Shown: piece after piece, positions 1-11,944 of the stretch
Layout of the letters: each line of letters opens with the position of its first letter
Numbering within the stretch: the first letter of the stretch is position 1
Assembly (NCBI GenBank): GCA_005408345.1
Contig: SEMN01000010.1
Span: 2,153,501 to 2,217,500, forward strand
Length of the DNA stretch: 64,000 nt
Origin: Macquaria australasica
Lineage: Eukaryota; Chordata; Actinopteri; Centrarchiformes; Percichthyidae
Direction: 5' to 3'
Translations under genes and position numbers: made by a program
The notes under the pieces: model-generated
The model's database searches: none
What the model was told of the DNA's origin: nothing
What the model saw: the letters and a program-made list of their open reading frames with translations, nothing else

Positions 1-717
1 ACCTTGGGCAGGTTTCGTCTAACTGGGCCACCTCACTGTTATTTCTCACTGAGTGCATGTGCGCATGAGAATGTGTGCAATAGTGTGTGTGAGTATGTGT
101 GCACATGCGTGCCTGTGTGTGCATGTACAGAGAGATAGATGGACAGAAAGGAACTGGTGATGTGTGAGAAAAAAAACAACAACTGTGCACCTGGATGTGT
201 AGAGTAAGAAAGAGAGAAATATCAATGTGCAAACATTAGTTTGTGTGTTCCTGTGTGTGTGTGTCCAGGATCCCTGCTCTTCATAGTATGTGAGAAAATT
301 AAAGCACCAGTTCATCATGGAACTACAGAAAAACCTTTGAGACTTTTCTTTACATACACTTCGCTAAGAGTCTACAGAGCCATTCTCTCGTGTCTGAATG
401 TATGACCGTCTGTGTTAATGGCTGCCCTACTGTCTGAATACTTAACTTCTGATTATCTGCCTGTCTGTGCTAATGCATGATTGACTGCTTGAATACCGGT
501 ATAACTGTGTAACTGCTTGTCTAACTACCTATAAAAAATGAATGGTTTTCTGGCTTTAACCTCTTGCTGTCTCGCTGACTGTCTCTCTCCCTTTCTCTAT
601 CTTTCTCTCTGGCTGTCTCCTTCTGGCTATGCATTTAGAGTAGGAGTTTTCTTGCCAGCATTTTGTCGGCTCATCTTAAACCAAACACACACACCTCGTT
701 TTTTTCCCCCCTTCCAG
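1..717. other. Noncoding DNA with TG-rich tracts
   Basis: No gene is visible. Positions about 55-130 and 240-265 are imperfect TG/GTGTGC-rich microsatellite. The open frame on the minus strand here is produced by that repeat (runs of Thr, His, Cys) and is not credible as protein. The last 30 bases before 718 form a long pyrimidine tract ending in CAG, which is what defines the left edge of the microexon candidate described next. Confidence 0.6.
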
Positions 718-752
718 TGCATTGACGTCATTGACGTCAATATGCAGCAAAG
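718..752 (+). other. Candidate 35-nt microexon with tandem CRE sites
   Basis: Seen: a T/C-rich tract of about 20 bases ending in TTCCAG lies immediately before 718, and AAG|GTAAGA begins the right flank at 753. Together these make a near-consensus acceptor and donor on the plus strand. The 35 bases between are not a multiple of three. One frame reads CIDVIDVNMQQ, a second reads ALTSLTSICSK, and the third has an immediate stop. The segment contains two perfect CREB palindromes, TGACGTCA, at 723-730 and 732-739, as a 9-bp tandem. Inference: it could be a microexon or a 5' noncoding exon of a plus-strand gene. Equally, it could be a regulatory CRE pair that happens to sit between splice-like motifs. 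I do not recognise the peptide in any family. Nothing else in the window supplies a partner exon on this strand. Confidence 0.35.
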
Positions 753-756
753 GTAA

Positions 757-930
757 GACGAAGTGAGGGTGGAGGAGTAGGGGAGGGGAGAAGGGTGGAC
801 AAAAGAGGGGAGGGTGGAGGAAATCAGGACACGGGGGGGGGGGGTTGGAGGACAGGAGGAGCAGAAGGAGAAGAAAGGGAAGACAATTGAAGAGGGAGAG
901 AGAAGGAGGGAGAGAGAAGGAGGGATTTCT
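757..930 (+). repeat. Polypurine tract (GA/GGA-rich)
   Basis: About 170 bases are almost entirely A and G on the plus strand, including a run of about 12 G near 833-844 and GAGAGAGAAGGAGG repeats near 895-925. Such mirror-like purine tracts can form triplex or G-rich structures. It begins right after the donor-like GTAAGA at 753. The minus-strand open frame across it (Ser/Pro/Leu-rich) is a composition artefact. Confidence 0.75.
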
Positions 931-1229
931 ATCACTCCTCTGTCAGTAAAATTACACTGACACCTGAGGAATGGTTGACTTATCTTTCTGCAGGGCTAAA
1001 CAGCCTCAACACTGGACTTCAAATTAGGAGTAAGAAATAAATAAATAGATCATCCAGTAATTAATTCAGCGCTGTTATTGGCGTGGTACAATATTACCAA
1101 AGCAGTTATCAAGTAACAATTTTCCAAATCAACACTGGTTTATGCAGTCAAATCACATCATGATTTATAAAGCATCTATAGTAGAGGTTTATTTATTTCA
1201 TTTGCAAACATGCACTACACAATATTACA
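931..1229. other. Noncoding, nothing recognised
   Basis: Ordinary AT-rich sequence. I see no exon, repeat or motif worth naming. Confidence 0.5.
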
Positions 1230-1863
1230 TAGGGTGGGGGTTTGATGGCATTTTATCAAACCTGAATCCAGTTTTGTATTCGCTAATCCTTCCGAATCCA
1301 TTATTGAATCCAATTCGGTTCAGCTTTTAACATGTTTAAGTAAGTTAAAACTCAAAGTCTGAGATCTGTAATCACCTTTTGTTTGCTGAGAGGGCAGAAA
1401 CACTTCGGTTTTGAGTGGCAGCTTGATTAATATTCACAACCTGTAGCCTCAACCTGAAAATGAGATGAGCATCATTAGATATGAGAGGTTGATTAAATGT
1501 GTGTCTGACGCATTGACACAGGTGTAGCCTACTTACTTTGCACATCTCATTTTCATGAGCTACTTGCTCCAAATACTGCAGGCCCAGATTCAGACCCATT
1601 AGGATAAGCTTCAAATATTGATATAATGTGTACAAAAGCTTAACTTGTGGTGCCGTGATCAGCTGAGCACTTCACTAGAGAAGACCATAAGTACAGAGTG
1701 GTGCTTCTCTCTCTAACAAAACGATCTTGGCTGACACCAACTAGCAGCGAGCATACAGACTACTTTAGCCAAGTTTCACGTTAGCCTTTGGGTTACTTAC
1801 GCCAATAATGTCAATTGGATACACGGGATCCAAAACAGAACCCCCAATCAGATTCCAACCCTA
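1230..1863. mobile_element. Possible degenerate inverted-repeat DNA element
   Basis: The left end reads TAGGGTGGGGGTTTGATGG. The reverse complement of the right end reads TAGGGTTGGAATCTGATTG, and about 14 of 19 positions match. Inside the left end there are repeated phrases such as 'gaatccaattcgg', typical of old TAGGG-ended (hAT-like) fish elements. I see no target-site duplication at these ends, and there is no transposase frame. It may be a non-autonomous remnant. The boundaries are tentative. Confidence 0.35.
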
Positions 1864-4030
1864 CAAGATCACAAGTATTTCCAGCACATAATGTTTAAAA
1901 GATAGTAGACATTTTTTTAAGTTCAGCTGAAGCTAACATAAGACCAAAGCTACTGTCTTTTTAGTACAATATTCCCTCTTTGTGTTTCCCAGACAGCACT
2001 GAGCCTCAGCCAGGTAGTTGCATGGTTTGTCACCGGAACACAGCACTAGCAATAAACCTACACATGACGACCGGGATGAGGATGTTGATTTGGCTAACTC
2101 AGACTGCTGAAGCCTCATATATCAATGTATCGTTTGTCTAGAAATCTTACCTAGAAGTATTATTTATTTAGACTGAAGTATTGACCTGTTTGTATTTGAA
2201 ACATAACGTTCTATAAAAGATTTCCAGAGCTTTTCACTCTTCAAAAGAAACAAGTCTGTCTGTCTAAACTCTACCTATCTTACAGCAACCACATATTCTA
2301 TTTTCTCTCCTCGGTTGCCACTACTTCCCGTATTCATGTATTCAGCTGCTGCATTCAGGAAGGCGCTAATAACCTCCTCCCCTCCCTCGATTTTCTCCTC
2401 TTCTTCCCATTTGCATCCATCCAGAACCTCGATCCCCTCATGCTTTACCTCTTTCTCTAACTCAGCTTCACTGTATTCGTCACACGGTGAGGGCTGGCCC
2501 AAAAAGCTGTCAGAATATGTTCTGCTGTCAGCGAGATGCCGAGTGGGAGCGCATTAGATATCGGCCTCCGTGTGTCCCTGACAAGAAACAAGCCAATTAA
2601 GGAATCCCCCGGCACTGCTTAAGCCCAGTTATGGCAGAGGTCCCCGAGACGAACACTGGTGTGCTAAATCATCACACCTTTTTTATATTAGAGCCTCCGT
2701 GGGGAGAAGTGGAGTGATTCTGGATTATTCCCCCCCCCCTTTTTTTTTCTCCTTTCTCGCAGCGCTGCCGGTCATCACTCAGCAGCATGCCTTAGAGAAG
2801 TTTATCTGAGCTATGAAGGACACTGACATACAGATTTTCCTCTCTCTCCTCCTCTCTGTTGTTCAGTCTCACTCTCAAGGCTAATAGTATTAGGGATGGA
2901 GGAAGTGCTTTAAGATAAGCCTTAGGTCGTGTAGTTGCAATCAATTACTGTGGTTAAATATTGCAATAAAAAGATTAAGGATTAGTATTGGGGGCTTGAG
3001 AGGGCGTGTAAATGCTTTTGAGAGTGTGTTAGTCATCTTATTCATTTACACTCTCACAAGTTATATCCTCTCTCTCTTTTCAGTCCTGAGCATCAAAGGA
3101 TAAGGTGGTCATTGCTCTTTATTTTTTCTTATTGTCAACAAATTTCATGAAAAGACCAAAACAATGCTAAACAAAGTCTGTCTTTCAAAACTTTGCAACT
3201 TCCCCAGCCTGTTAGTCCCAAGTCCATTTGTTTCTACTGCTACAGTTCCCTACTTAAACAGTGGGGAGTAAAAGTGTATGTTTCAGCACTGTTTTCAGCA
3301 GCAGAGTTACACATTTTTGGTGCACTAGTGAGTATATTTGCTGCACCAGGAGGGTGTGTGGGATTGAATCAAAATAAACTATAGTGCCTGTGTTTGTTGT
3401 AATAAAGGAACATGTCATCCAGAGCATCATTGTGGCTTATTTGTGTGTTTTTAATAGTTTTTGGACAACAAGCTCTATGTCACAGATGAATAAGATATAA
3501 ATCAAACTTTTCAAGTCATTCCCCCAAAATTGTATAAAAATTTACAAACAGCACTTGTAACACAAAATATACAAAATACTAACAACTTCAAGTATGATTC
3601 TAATAATTATAAGTCACTATACGATACATTGTCAGGTTAATTAATTTCTTAAGTAGAAAAAAAAAAATTTAAAATAGGGTTAGGAGAGATGCCTGTCCTG
3701 AATTTCAGGGCTTTATGGCGGCCATATTGTAGAGAGACCATCTCATGAGGGTAAGACACATTTCACAGTTCCTTCAATGGGATTGGGCAGTAGATGCAAG
3801 TTTAGCAAAGAGGCCTGTAAATAGTTAAATGCACTTTAAATTACCTTTTTGGAACACTTCACCCTAAAACTGCTGTTGCATCAGACTTGTTTTACAGTAG
3901 ACTTTTTCCATTCAGAATGCAACAACAACCTGCATCATATCCATATCACTGGTGACAGTGATGACACAGTAGCTGGCTGCTATTAAAAAAAACGTCTCTT
4001 GAATACAGTCTTCACACTCTCGCCTCTTCA

Positions 4031-4033
<3 letters not shown>
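1864..4033. other. Noncoding DNA with a possible conserved block at 2510-2660
   Basis: No gene is recognised. A minus-strand frame open from about 2559 to a stop at 2275 is acidic (runs of Glu) but has no ATG-led start and no clear splice sites. Positions 2510-2660 are less repetitive and keep several CpGs, so they may be a conserved noncoding element. At 2731-2763 a C/T tract ending in CTCGCAG resembles a plus-strand splice acceptor, but no donor follows within a plausible exon length. Confidence 0.45.

Positions 4034-4068
<35 letters not shown>
4034..4068. repeat. (CA)n microsatellite
   Basis: An uninterrupted dinucleotide CA run of about 17 units, followed by GAGACA. It is a likely polymorphic marker. 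Confidence 0.95.
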
Positions 4069-4071
<3 letters not shown>

Positions 4072-7000
4072 ACAAATGTCTTGCTCTTAGCTGAACACTT
4101 GTGAGGTACCAGGGTTGCACAGCCTAATATTTGACTGAGCAGTGTTCCTGGCAGTAGTAAACCAATGTGCTGGCGTTGTGTTCCCCGCTTACATAATGCT
4201 GTGTTTATACGCCCCCGGTAGATCTGACTTATTGGCTGCTTGGGATCTCTGACAATAGATAAAAATAGGATTATTCCCTCCTTTTATGATGGACAACCAT
4301 CATTCTTTGTCGTCCAACCTGCCTGTGCGCTCAATTTCCATTATAATGTCAATGAGTGAAAACAAAAGGCAACATTAGGCATTCTTAATCCCTTAAAGCC
4401 GTTTCATGTAATTTAATAAATAAGCTGCTCCTCTCCGTGTTCCGCCCCCCCCCCCCCACCACTGGGATATGACTCATGCATATTTCAGCAGTGTGTCTGC
4501 TCATTCTGAGTGGAGCTTATCGCGGCTGCATGCAGACGCCAAATCAACCCTCTTTTCCTTCTCTTTCTGTCTCTCTCTCTCTCATTCACCCCTCTGACGC
4601 CCTGTTCTTCATCACTATTCAGCATTTCAGAACATGGAGAGAAAGACTGAGAACAGAGACACACATCTTTGCCTCATGAAAACAACCTCTCAACGGCTTT
4701 TCCACTAAAGCATCTGCTTGCCGTTGGCCTTCTCAAACACACAATTATTAACTTCTACTGGAGGAAAAAGTTTGCAGAATCAAAGTCCTTGAAAGACCAA
4801 TTGCTGTTCAATATGCACAAATCTAATGACTAAGACCTTTGAGGGTGAATGTATTTTCTAACTGAGGATATTCCCACATTCAGTCAAGTCATTAACAAAC
4901 ATAACAACAGTCCTCCTTGCATGGTTTCCCCTTGCGGGCCACTTGAAAAAGGTGTATTTACTTTCCAAGCAGAGCAGGTATAAAATAATCAAAGGGCACC
5001 TTGCACTGAAGGCTGGGCATGACCAAGACGTATGATCGCGTTTACAGTGCGTAAACATCCGTTTACAGCTTTCCAGTGTGCTGGAGATGCCTAGCATGTG
5101 GACCTACAGGGAAATGCATCCTAGTGATGGGGGAGACCAGACACAATTACTTAATTGATTGAAGCTTCTCAGTCTTTCCCTGTAAATTTCACTTTCATTA
5201 AAACTATTCCCAGGAAACTCTGATAATCACACATAAGTGTGCCCATAGAGGGGTGTTCACAGTCCAGCATTGCTGATGAACTCTTCCACTACCCCGACCG
5301 ACAGCTACATCTTACCTATAACTTTTACCATAACCAGTGTGTCTTTCAAATGCAAAGATGAGCACAAGAAGGCAAAGCATAGCAAAGACGTAGCATTACT
5401 CAATGTGTCGAATAAAATTACAAATTTGCTTCTCTAGGAAGTGTTGTAAAGAAGATTAGTACTGTAAACTTTTATCTTTTACAAAATAAACAAATAAACT
5501 TAACCTGCTCTCAAGAAATGTTATTGTGCTTCAAACAGTCATAGGAAAACGACTATCTCACAGGTTTGAGTTACTGCTGCAGAATGTAAGTTGGGTCTTC
5601 TCAGAGTCATTACTCACTCAAATATGAACACACAGACATGATTTATACATATTTTTAGATTCAGTATGACCCATACTCCCAGAGGACATCATTATCTGCA
5701 ATGTCCATTGCATATAAACGTCCATAAATCTGCTTAGAAATCCCACGAAAAAGGTGCTCCTTATAACTCCAGAACTAGAATCATAACATTTTGAAATGTA
5801 TATCAAATTCACATTCATCAAATGAATCCAGTGACAGTAGTCTGTACATTTATGGGGACAGTGCAAACTGCTAATAGCCAATTCGGCATACTTTTTACTT
5901 TTTAATTGCCAAAATGTAAAAAAAAACAGGCTAAAAAAATGCTGTTGCTTCCCACAGCTAACTGACTGATTCCATGGTAACATGGACAACAGAATGTCTC
6001 ATCCACATGGTTTTTATATTCCTGGAACACTGATATTTTCTTCTATCCATTTATACACAATTATTTGCCCTATGTCAAAAACCGGTGAACATATTGACCA
6101 GAAACTTAACAATTTAACTGCGGTTGGTGCACAGTGGTCTCAATCCTGAGGGGGCTTTCAGTGTTAGACAATGAAAACCCCTGGTGTAAAACATGGTTTT
6201 CTTTTCTCTTGATTTTGGCACTAGAGACTACTTTCCATCCTCTTAAACAATTTACTTTACACTTTGGATATTTGCTCCTATATTTGACAGTGAGTCAGCA
6301 GCTATAGGACTATAGTGTCTTGCTCAAGGACACTTCAAAATTGTTGTTATTGGGATTATTATACAGAATGCCACAGTGTCCTGTGTTATAATGCTGGCAG
6401 ACCACCACTGTGTACTTGGTTAACCTTCCTCTTCTACAAAACCACTCACCTTCCTCTCTTTACAAGAGTTGTTTACTGGCTTTTGATAAAAACTCATCCA
6501 TAAATATACACCTCAATTTCCACTTCACCTTCAATTTCATATCATACAACCAGCTATATTCCTGGCAAACTCATCATCAGGTAATCGTGTTGGAGCAGTT
6601 ACTGCATATGAAATTATTTTAAGATGTGCATTGCGCAGGACTGACTGACAGCAGTTTATATCCGGAACTAGAACCAGTGTGCGACTCTGATAGGCAGCTA
6701 CATGGTGTACTGCTGTATCGGCCTGATACCAGGCTGTGTCTAATATGGTGGGGATTGACTTCCTCTTGCTGGCTCCCAGGTAGCGAGGGGGATTTAAACT
6801 ATTTTACCTCCCTAGATCTTCACACCTTCCCTCAGGCCCTCTCACCTCGATGCCTTAAATATTAATGGTAAATCGGAGGATAGTGGATGAGTGAGGAGGG
6901 GAGAGGGCTGACAGCTTAATCATAGAGCCAGCAGCCTCCCTCTCTCCTCTTCTTTAACGCTGTGGGCGGCTGTCACCACGACCTACATGATGTAATCACC

Positions 7001-10000
7001 TCCATAACCCTGATATGGGCCACCAAGGGCCTTGCAGGAAGAGATAGAGAGACAGAAGGGGGGGGGGGGCCTTAGGGATCTTCCAGCAGTGGATCATTTA
7101 AAGTCAAAACCCATAGAGAGTAAGTGTGGAGTCATAAGGGTAGCGGAGGATGGAGGAGACACTGCATAGCTCCAAAAAAAACCAAAAAAACTAACAAACG
7201 TTTGACCCCCTATACTCCTTTTTATGCAAAAAGTTGACATATACCATTTACTGCCACAGATCTCAAACGCTTAAACACAACCTCAACATTGAGTAAAAAC
7301 TATTCCTAGAACCTTCAGTGTTGCTACTTTGCTCGCTTGCAGTCACCCAACACCACAACAGACATCAGTGGTTGCTTCTGTTTTCTGATCCAACATGAAC
7401 GTTGTGATCTGAGGATGTTACAGCTCGTTGTCAGCACATCTATATTTCATGATGCCAATACCTTCAGTTTGGCACTCGCTGCCGTTTCCAAAGTTTTGAT
7501 TTTCAGCTGGACAAGAAACCGCTGAGGAGCTGGAGGCACTTACTGCCAGAACAAAATGGGAATACCCTTTTTGGGTAGTTGACTGACAAAAACACAGAAT
7601 AGGTGCCTGCAGTTATCGTTTCTCTGGTAAGTGAGAGGCAACCGTAAGTCATGGCGGATGAAAAATTGACGTGCGTTTCAGAATCGGATTTCATTATGAC
7701 AATTAAGATGGTGGTCTTGTCATCTCGTCAAGATTTATAATTAATATGCATAAAATATAGTCAAAATATTGGCTTCCTGAGGAATGTTGCAGTTAGCTTT
7801 GTAAGCATAGGCTGGACTGATAGCCACTCTACATGCTTTCCTTTGGCTGACATTTAAAGAGACAGTAAAATATTTCTGTGGTCCTAAAGTGACAGAGGAC
7901 AGGAACTGATAGGAGAAGATTGAACAGCTAAGGGGAGCTTCCTTCCTTGGTTCATTATCTGTCTCCAAGTTACAGTATTCCCCAAGTGGACAGAGGGGTC
8001 TGAACAAAAACAAGGATGTGAATATAAAACAGATCACTGCTACCTGTTCTGACCTCTTAAAATCAATCTAATTGATCTCATTGATGCAGCAGTGGCCATG
8101 CATTTTGAATAAGGCACACTGGACAGTAAGACCAAAGGCAAAACATTGGGAGCAGAGTTGCCCTCCTTACCCCGTTTATAGGATATGTCTTCCATCCAAG
8201 CTCTCCAAGCACAGACGTTGTATCCAGCATCACAACTGGAATGGGAAAAAGAGGAGAGGGGAAAATACAACCATTAGCAATCTGTCAACACACAAAAAGT
8301 CCTATTTTCACACTGGAAATTGAAATATCAGTCATAAGCGTGTTCATTTAGACATTTTTTATATTAACAGAAATGAGTTTCTCGGATGAATATTTATGAG
8401 CGTGGCAGCGTATAGCTACAGTGGGAGCAACATTTTTGCCACTTGCGACACAATTTGGGGACTGATGGATTGCAGTCAGATTGCTGTCAACAGTCCATTC
8501 CCTCCCATCCCTTTCTCTCATCCACAGCTTTACTTTCAGTCTCACTCACAACAATATGGTTTTCTTTCTGCCCATGACTGACACTGTTCATGAGATATAA
8601 TCAGCGGTAGATCGGTCCTAAACCCCTTCCTATGCCATTAGAATTTGTGTTTCATTATGCCAAATATTAATCAATGTCCTGGTATGGGTTTTATGTATGT
8701 AAATTAGAGCTTTGGTATTGCATTTTCCCTGAGTTTAATATACTATATCATGCTACAGCATAATAATATCATTGTCAGTTGACTCCAACCTTCCAGGTTG
8801 TGTTAAAAAACAATTTTACCCTGGAAAATAATGCCATCTTTGACAATATTTTGTCTTGCTCTCAAGGACAGTAGATTTAATAATTCAGGAGGAATGTCTC
8901 TCCCAGCGACAAGTGATTTAGAGTGAAAAGGAGCAGATATGGCTTCCTGAATTTACCTTCAGTGTGATGTCATCATAACACCACTACATTAAAAAAAACT
9001 TTTTATGTACAGTGACAACATTAGGGAATAAACAGACACAGATCCTGTTGCATTTTCAAAATCCATTAATATTACATGGAGCCCTTCCAGTCACCTTGTC
9101 AAATGTGCCAAATGCACAGTATGTGTGACAATACAGTTATGTCCTAATTATGTGTGGACGCACTGCATCATGGAGTAGGTATAAGAAAACATTTGGCATT
9201 CAGGGAGATGGTGATAGCTGGCAGAAAAACACCACTAGACCCAAGAGGCTTGTTTAAAGCCAATAATTTCTCTCACATGCTATGAGTCATCATTGTTGAA
9301 TCTCATCATCAGTCGCCAAAAAATGTGCCCTTTAAACTTGTCCTTGAGCAGCCGCCGACTTGGATCTTAAATATTAAGCTGTGAATCACACATGCTTAAA
9401 ACCGACACTGATTTCTGACAAATCATGGCACAATCTTCTACTTGGATAACGACTGAGTTTTAAGTGTCAGTCAGTCATGAATGTCCACTTAGAGCTCTGT
9501 AAGTGGTCCTTGGGGGGGGTCATTATGCCAACACAAATCTCTATCAGTGACAATATTTCCTGAATAAATCTCCATTAACATAATTGCTCTGGGATAGCTA
9601 GTTATTACAACTGAATGTACATCAAAGGAGGTAGTAATGTCAATGCTGTTAAAATATCATCTGCGAATTACAATGTAAAGGCAAAAGAAGCGTGATATTT
9701 ATATCTGGGAATGTACTCTGACAAGATCAAGGCGAGCAGAAAGAAAGAAGGGACGTTTTTGAATCTGTGTTATAAGCCAGTAAACGTCTGATGGAGCCTG
9801 TCTGACAGGGATTGTCTGTCCCAGCATCTGCTCACTGAGGTTTTCATTGTGCGTGCATGTATGTCTGTCTGTCAGTCATACACAACTAAATGCTCTTCCT
9901 ACTTCCACTCATCTCCCAGAGATCTGCTGAAGGACACACTGTGGTGGCACAATGTAACAGCTGTTTTGGATCGAGCCAAATGGGTGTGTCACAACATCCA

Positions 10001-10544
10001 AGAGTTAAGAAAACCTTCCAGGCTACGGGACCCCCGTGTTGTCAGACTCAACAAATACAACACAGGTGAAAAATACAGGCTGATGCTTGCAGCGGCGGTG
10101 TGGTTATACAGCAGACAAATGCATTAAAAAATAAAACTATGAATAAAGGAAGAAAAAAGAAAATTCTTCCTTACTGTGTGACTGTGTGTCTGCATTGTTG
10201 AGGTGCTCTGTAACACATACAGTATCTTTGAACATAACTGCTGGTGATGTACAAAATATCCTTCGAAACTAGAGTCAAACATGTAATATAATCTGTTCAC
10301 ATATGAACTGACAGACAATGAAACAACATCTCTGGACTGAACCGCAACTGCTATATCTCGAATTATAATGGACTCATGGTGTCTAATTCCTATTAGAACA
10401 CATATGCTTTTTGATGACCATATGTAGAATATCATGCAACTGATAATGAATTCATCCAACAGCAAAATGAGGAATTGTTGAAATTCGTTTTAATTCTTAG
10501 ATCCATAAAAAAATAAAAAAAATAAATCCAAATTAAGGAATGCC
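4069..10544. other. Noncoding DNA, no gene recognised
   Basis: This 6.5 kb holds short homopolymers (C run near 4446-4458, G run near 7060-7069) and ordinary AT-rich sequence. Open frames on both strands are under 125 codons, unrelated to any family I know, and lack paired splice signals. Positions 6620-6890 are more complex and CpG-retaining (phrases around 'gtatcggcctgatacc') and could be a conserved noncoding element. Positions 8630-8760, AT-rich with several ATTA motifs, are a weaker candidate. Confidence 0.5.
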
Positions 10545-11122
10545 TTAAAGCAGCATAGATTCACTTTTTGGCCACTGGGGGCAGCAGAACAAACTGTAAA
10601 AACACATCATCACCTTTTAAGTTAATGTGGCAAACTTGTTAGCAAACAGTTGCCTATTTCACATCCAGCAAATATGAAGCAACATTAGCATTCATTTGGA
10701 GTCAAGTCCAGTATTCACTTTCCTTGTAGCTCCGTTTCTCCACCAGAGTCTCCACCAATTCCATCTGGCTGTTTAGCTGCTAAATGCTGCACTATGTTCA
10801 CCAGCTAGCAAACTAACTACCGTTTGGTGCTGAGCAGGTAGAGTAAATTGGGTTTATCAGAACTTTTTTTGCTGAAAACAGCTGCCTGCTGTTGCTAGAA
10901 ATTGATTGATGAGATAGTAGGAGAAAGTTAATCAAAACAGTTTAAGATGCCAAAAACTAAAACAATGAGCTGAAAGATGCTAAAACGCTCTGAAGAGCTG
11001 AGGGGACCTGCAGAGTTGGGTGATAATTATCTGTGAGCTCATCACTACGAGATACCCCTTTCACATTATATGTAGTCATTTGATCTATTGTTAATATAAA
11101 CTATTGATTAGTGCAGGTGTAG
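10545..11122. mobile_element. Inverted-repeat (MITE-like) element, copy A
   Basis: Collinear with 24403-25021 over its whole length. Shared blocks include 'ggccact(t)ggg', 'cttttaagttaat', 'atttggagtca', 'tttagctgctaa', 'actatgttcaccagctag', 'tttggtgctgagcaggta', 'aacagctgcctgctg' and 'catcactacgag'. The right end reads TTAGTGCAGGTGTA. Its reverse complement matches the TTAAACCTGCA left end of copy B, so the family ends are an inverted repeat near TAAACCTGCACTAA. There is no coding capacity. The family name is not known to me. It is a non-autonomous DNA element by structure. Confidence 0.75.
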
Positions 11123-11578
11123 ATTTACTATATATACAGTATATACAGTATGTATAGTATGTCTGACTAAACTTAAATGTTAAATCCTTATTTTACTACT
11201 TAAATACAGTTTTTATGCACTCACTAACCAAAAACACATTAACATATGCATGAAGAGGTAAGCTGCTGAGGTCATATTAATGGAGTGGGAACTCCTAGTG
11301 TGCCAGAGAATGAACTCTAAAACATAATGGCTATGTGTGCTTCCTGAGACCTGGATAATAAGTGAGGTTTTTAAGGAGAGAGAAATGTGCTTTCCCAAAG
11401 ACTTCAAGGAAACATTATAGAAATGTCATCTGTAAAAATCCATATACTGTATATGACTGACAGCTGGTGATTGCTAAAATCATATTCCCTGAGCAAAAAG
11501 GGAAGGACACAGAGAAAGAGACAGACATACTGTGCAACAAGAGTAAAAGAGAAGAGTAAGACAAGTTCGCATACTGTA
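11123..11578. other. Noncoding DNA
   Basis: AT-rich spacer between two mobile elements. Positions 11130-11165 contain an imperfect TATACAG/TATGTATAG short repeat. Nothing else is recognised. Confidence 0.5.
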
Positions 11579-11582
11579 TTAA

Positions 11583-11940
11583 AGAGGTACTGCACACTTA
11601 AACATGTTGTTTGAGCTGTAAACTAAATAATATGACTGTACTGGGATGAAACATCATTTCATGGGTTGAAAACGGCTAAACACGCTATCTACTGTTTTAA
11701 ATCAGCCCTGAACCTTGCGAGGCCAATGCTGACATGGAGTCAACCGTTTGGGACCTGTCTACGTCATGAAATTTATATAAAAAAAGACTAATCAGTTTCA
11801 GTCAGTCTCCCCCATGTCCACAGACCCACACACCACGTAGCCATGAGGCCACGCCTCCAACATTTGTTGTTCCCTCACTTGCATTTTTGAAATATGCTGG
11901 TAGAGAGGGTTCTAGGTGAATTTGAGGGTGTAGTTACACT
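11583..11940. mobile_element. TTAA-flanked MITE (piggyBac-like)
   Basis: TTAA occurs at 11579-11582 and again at 11941-11944, immediately outside imperfect terminal inverted repeats. The left end reads AGAGGTACTGCACACTTAAA and the reverse complement of the right end reads AGTGTAACTACACCCTCAAA, with about 14 of 20 positions matching. A TTAA target duplication is the hallmark of piggyBac-type transposition. At 358 bp with no frame for a transposase it would be a non-autonomous passenger. The interior (CCACGTAG, 'aggccacgcctcc') is unremarkable. Confidence 0.65.
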
Positions 11941-11944
11941 TTAA

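Noticed and set aside
2731..2800. Strong acceptor-like C/T tract ending CTCGCAG
   Set aside because: No donor or open frame of suitable length follows.
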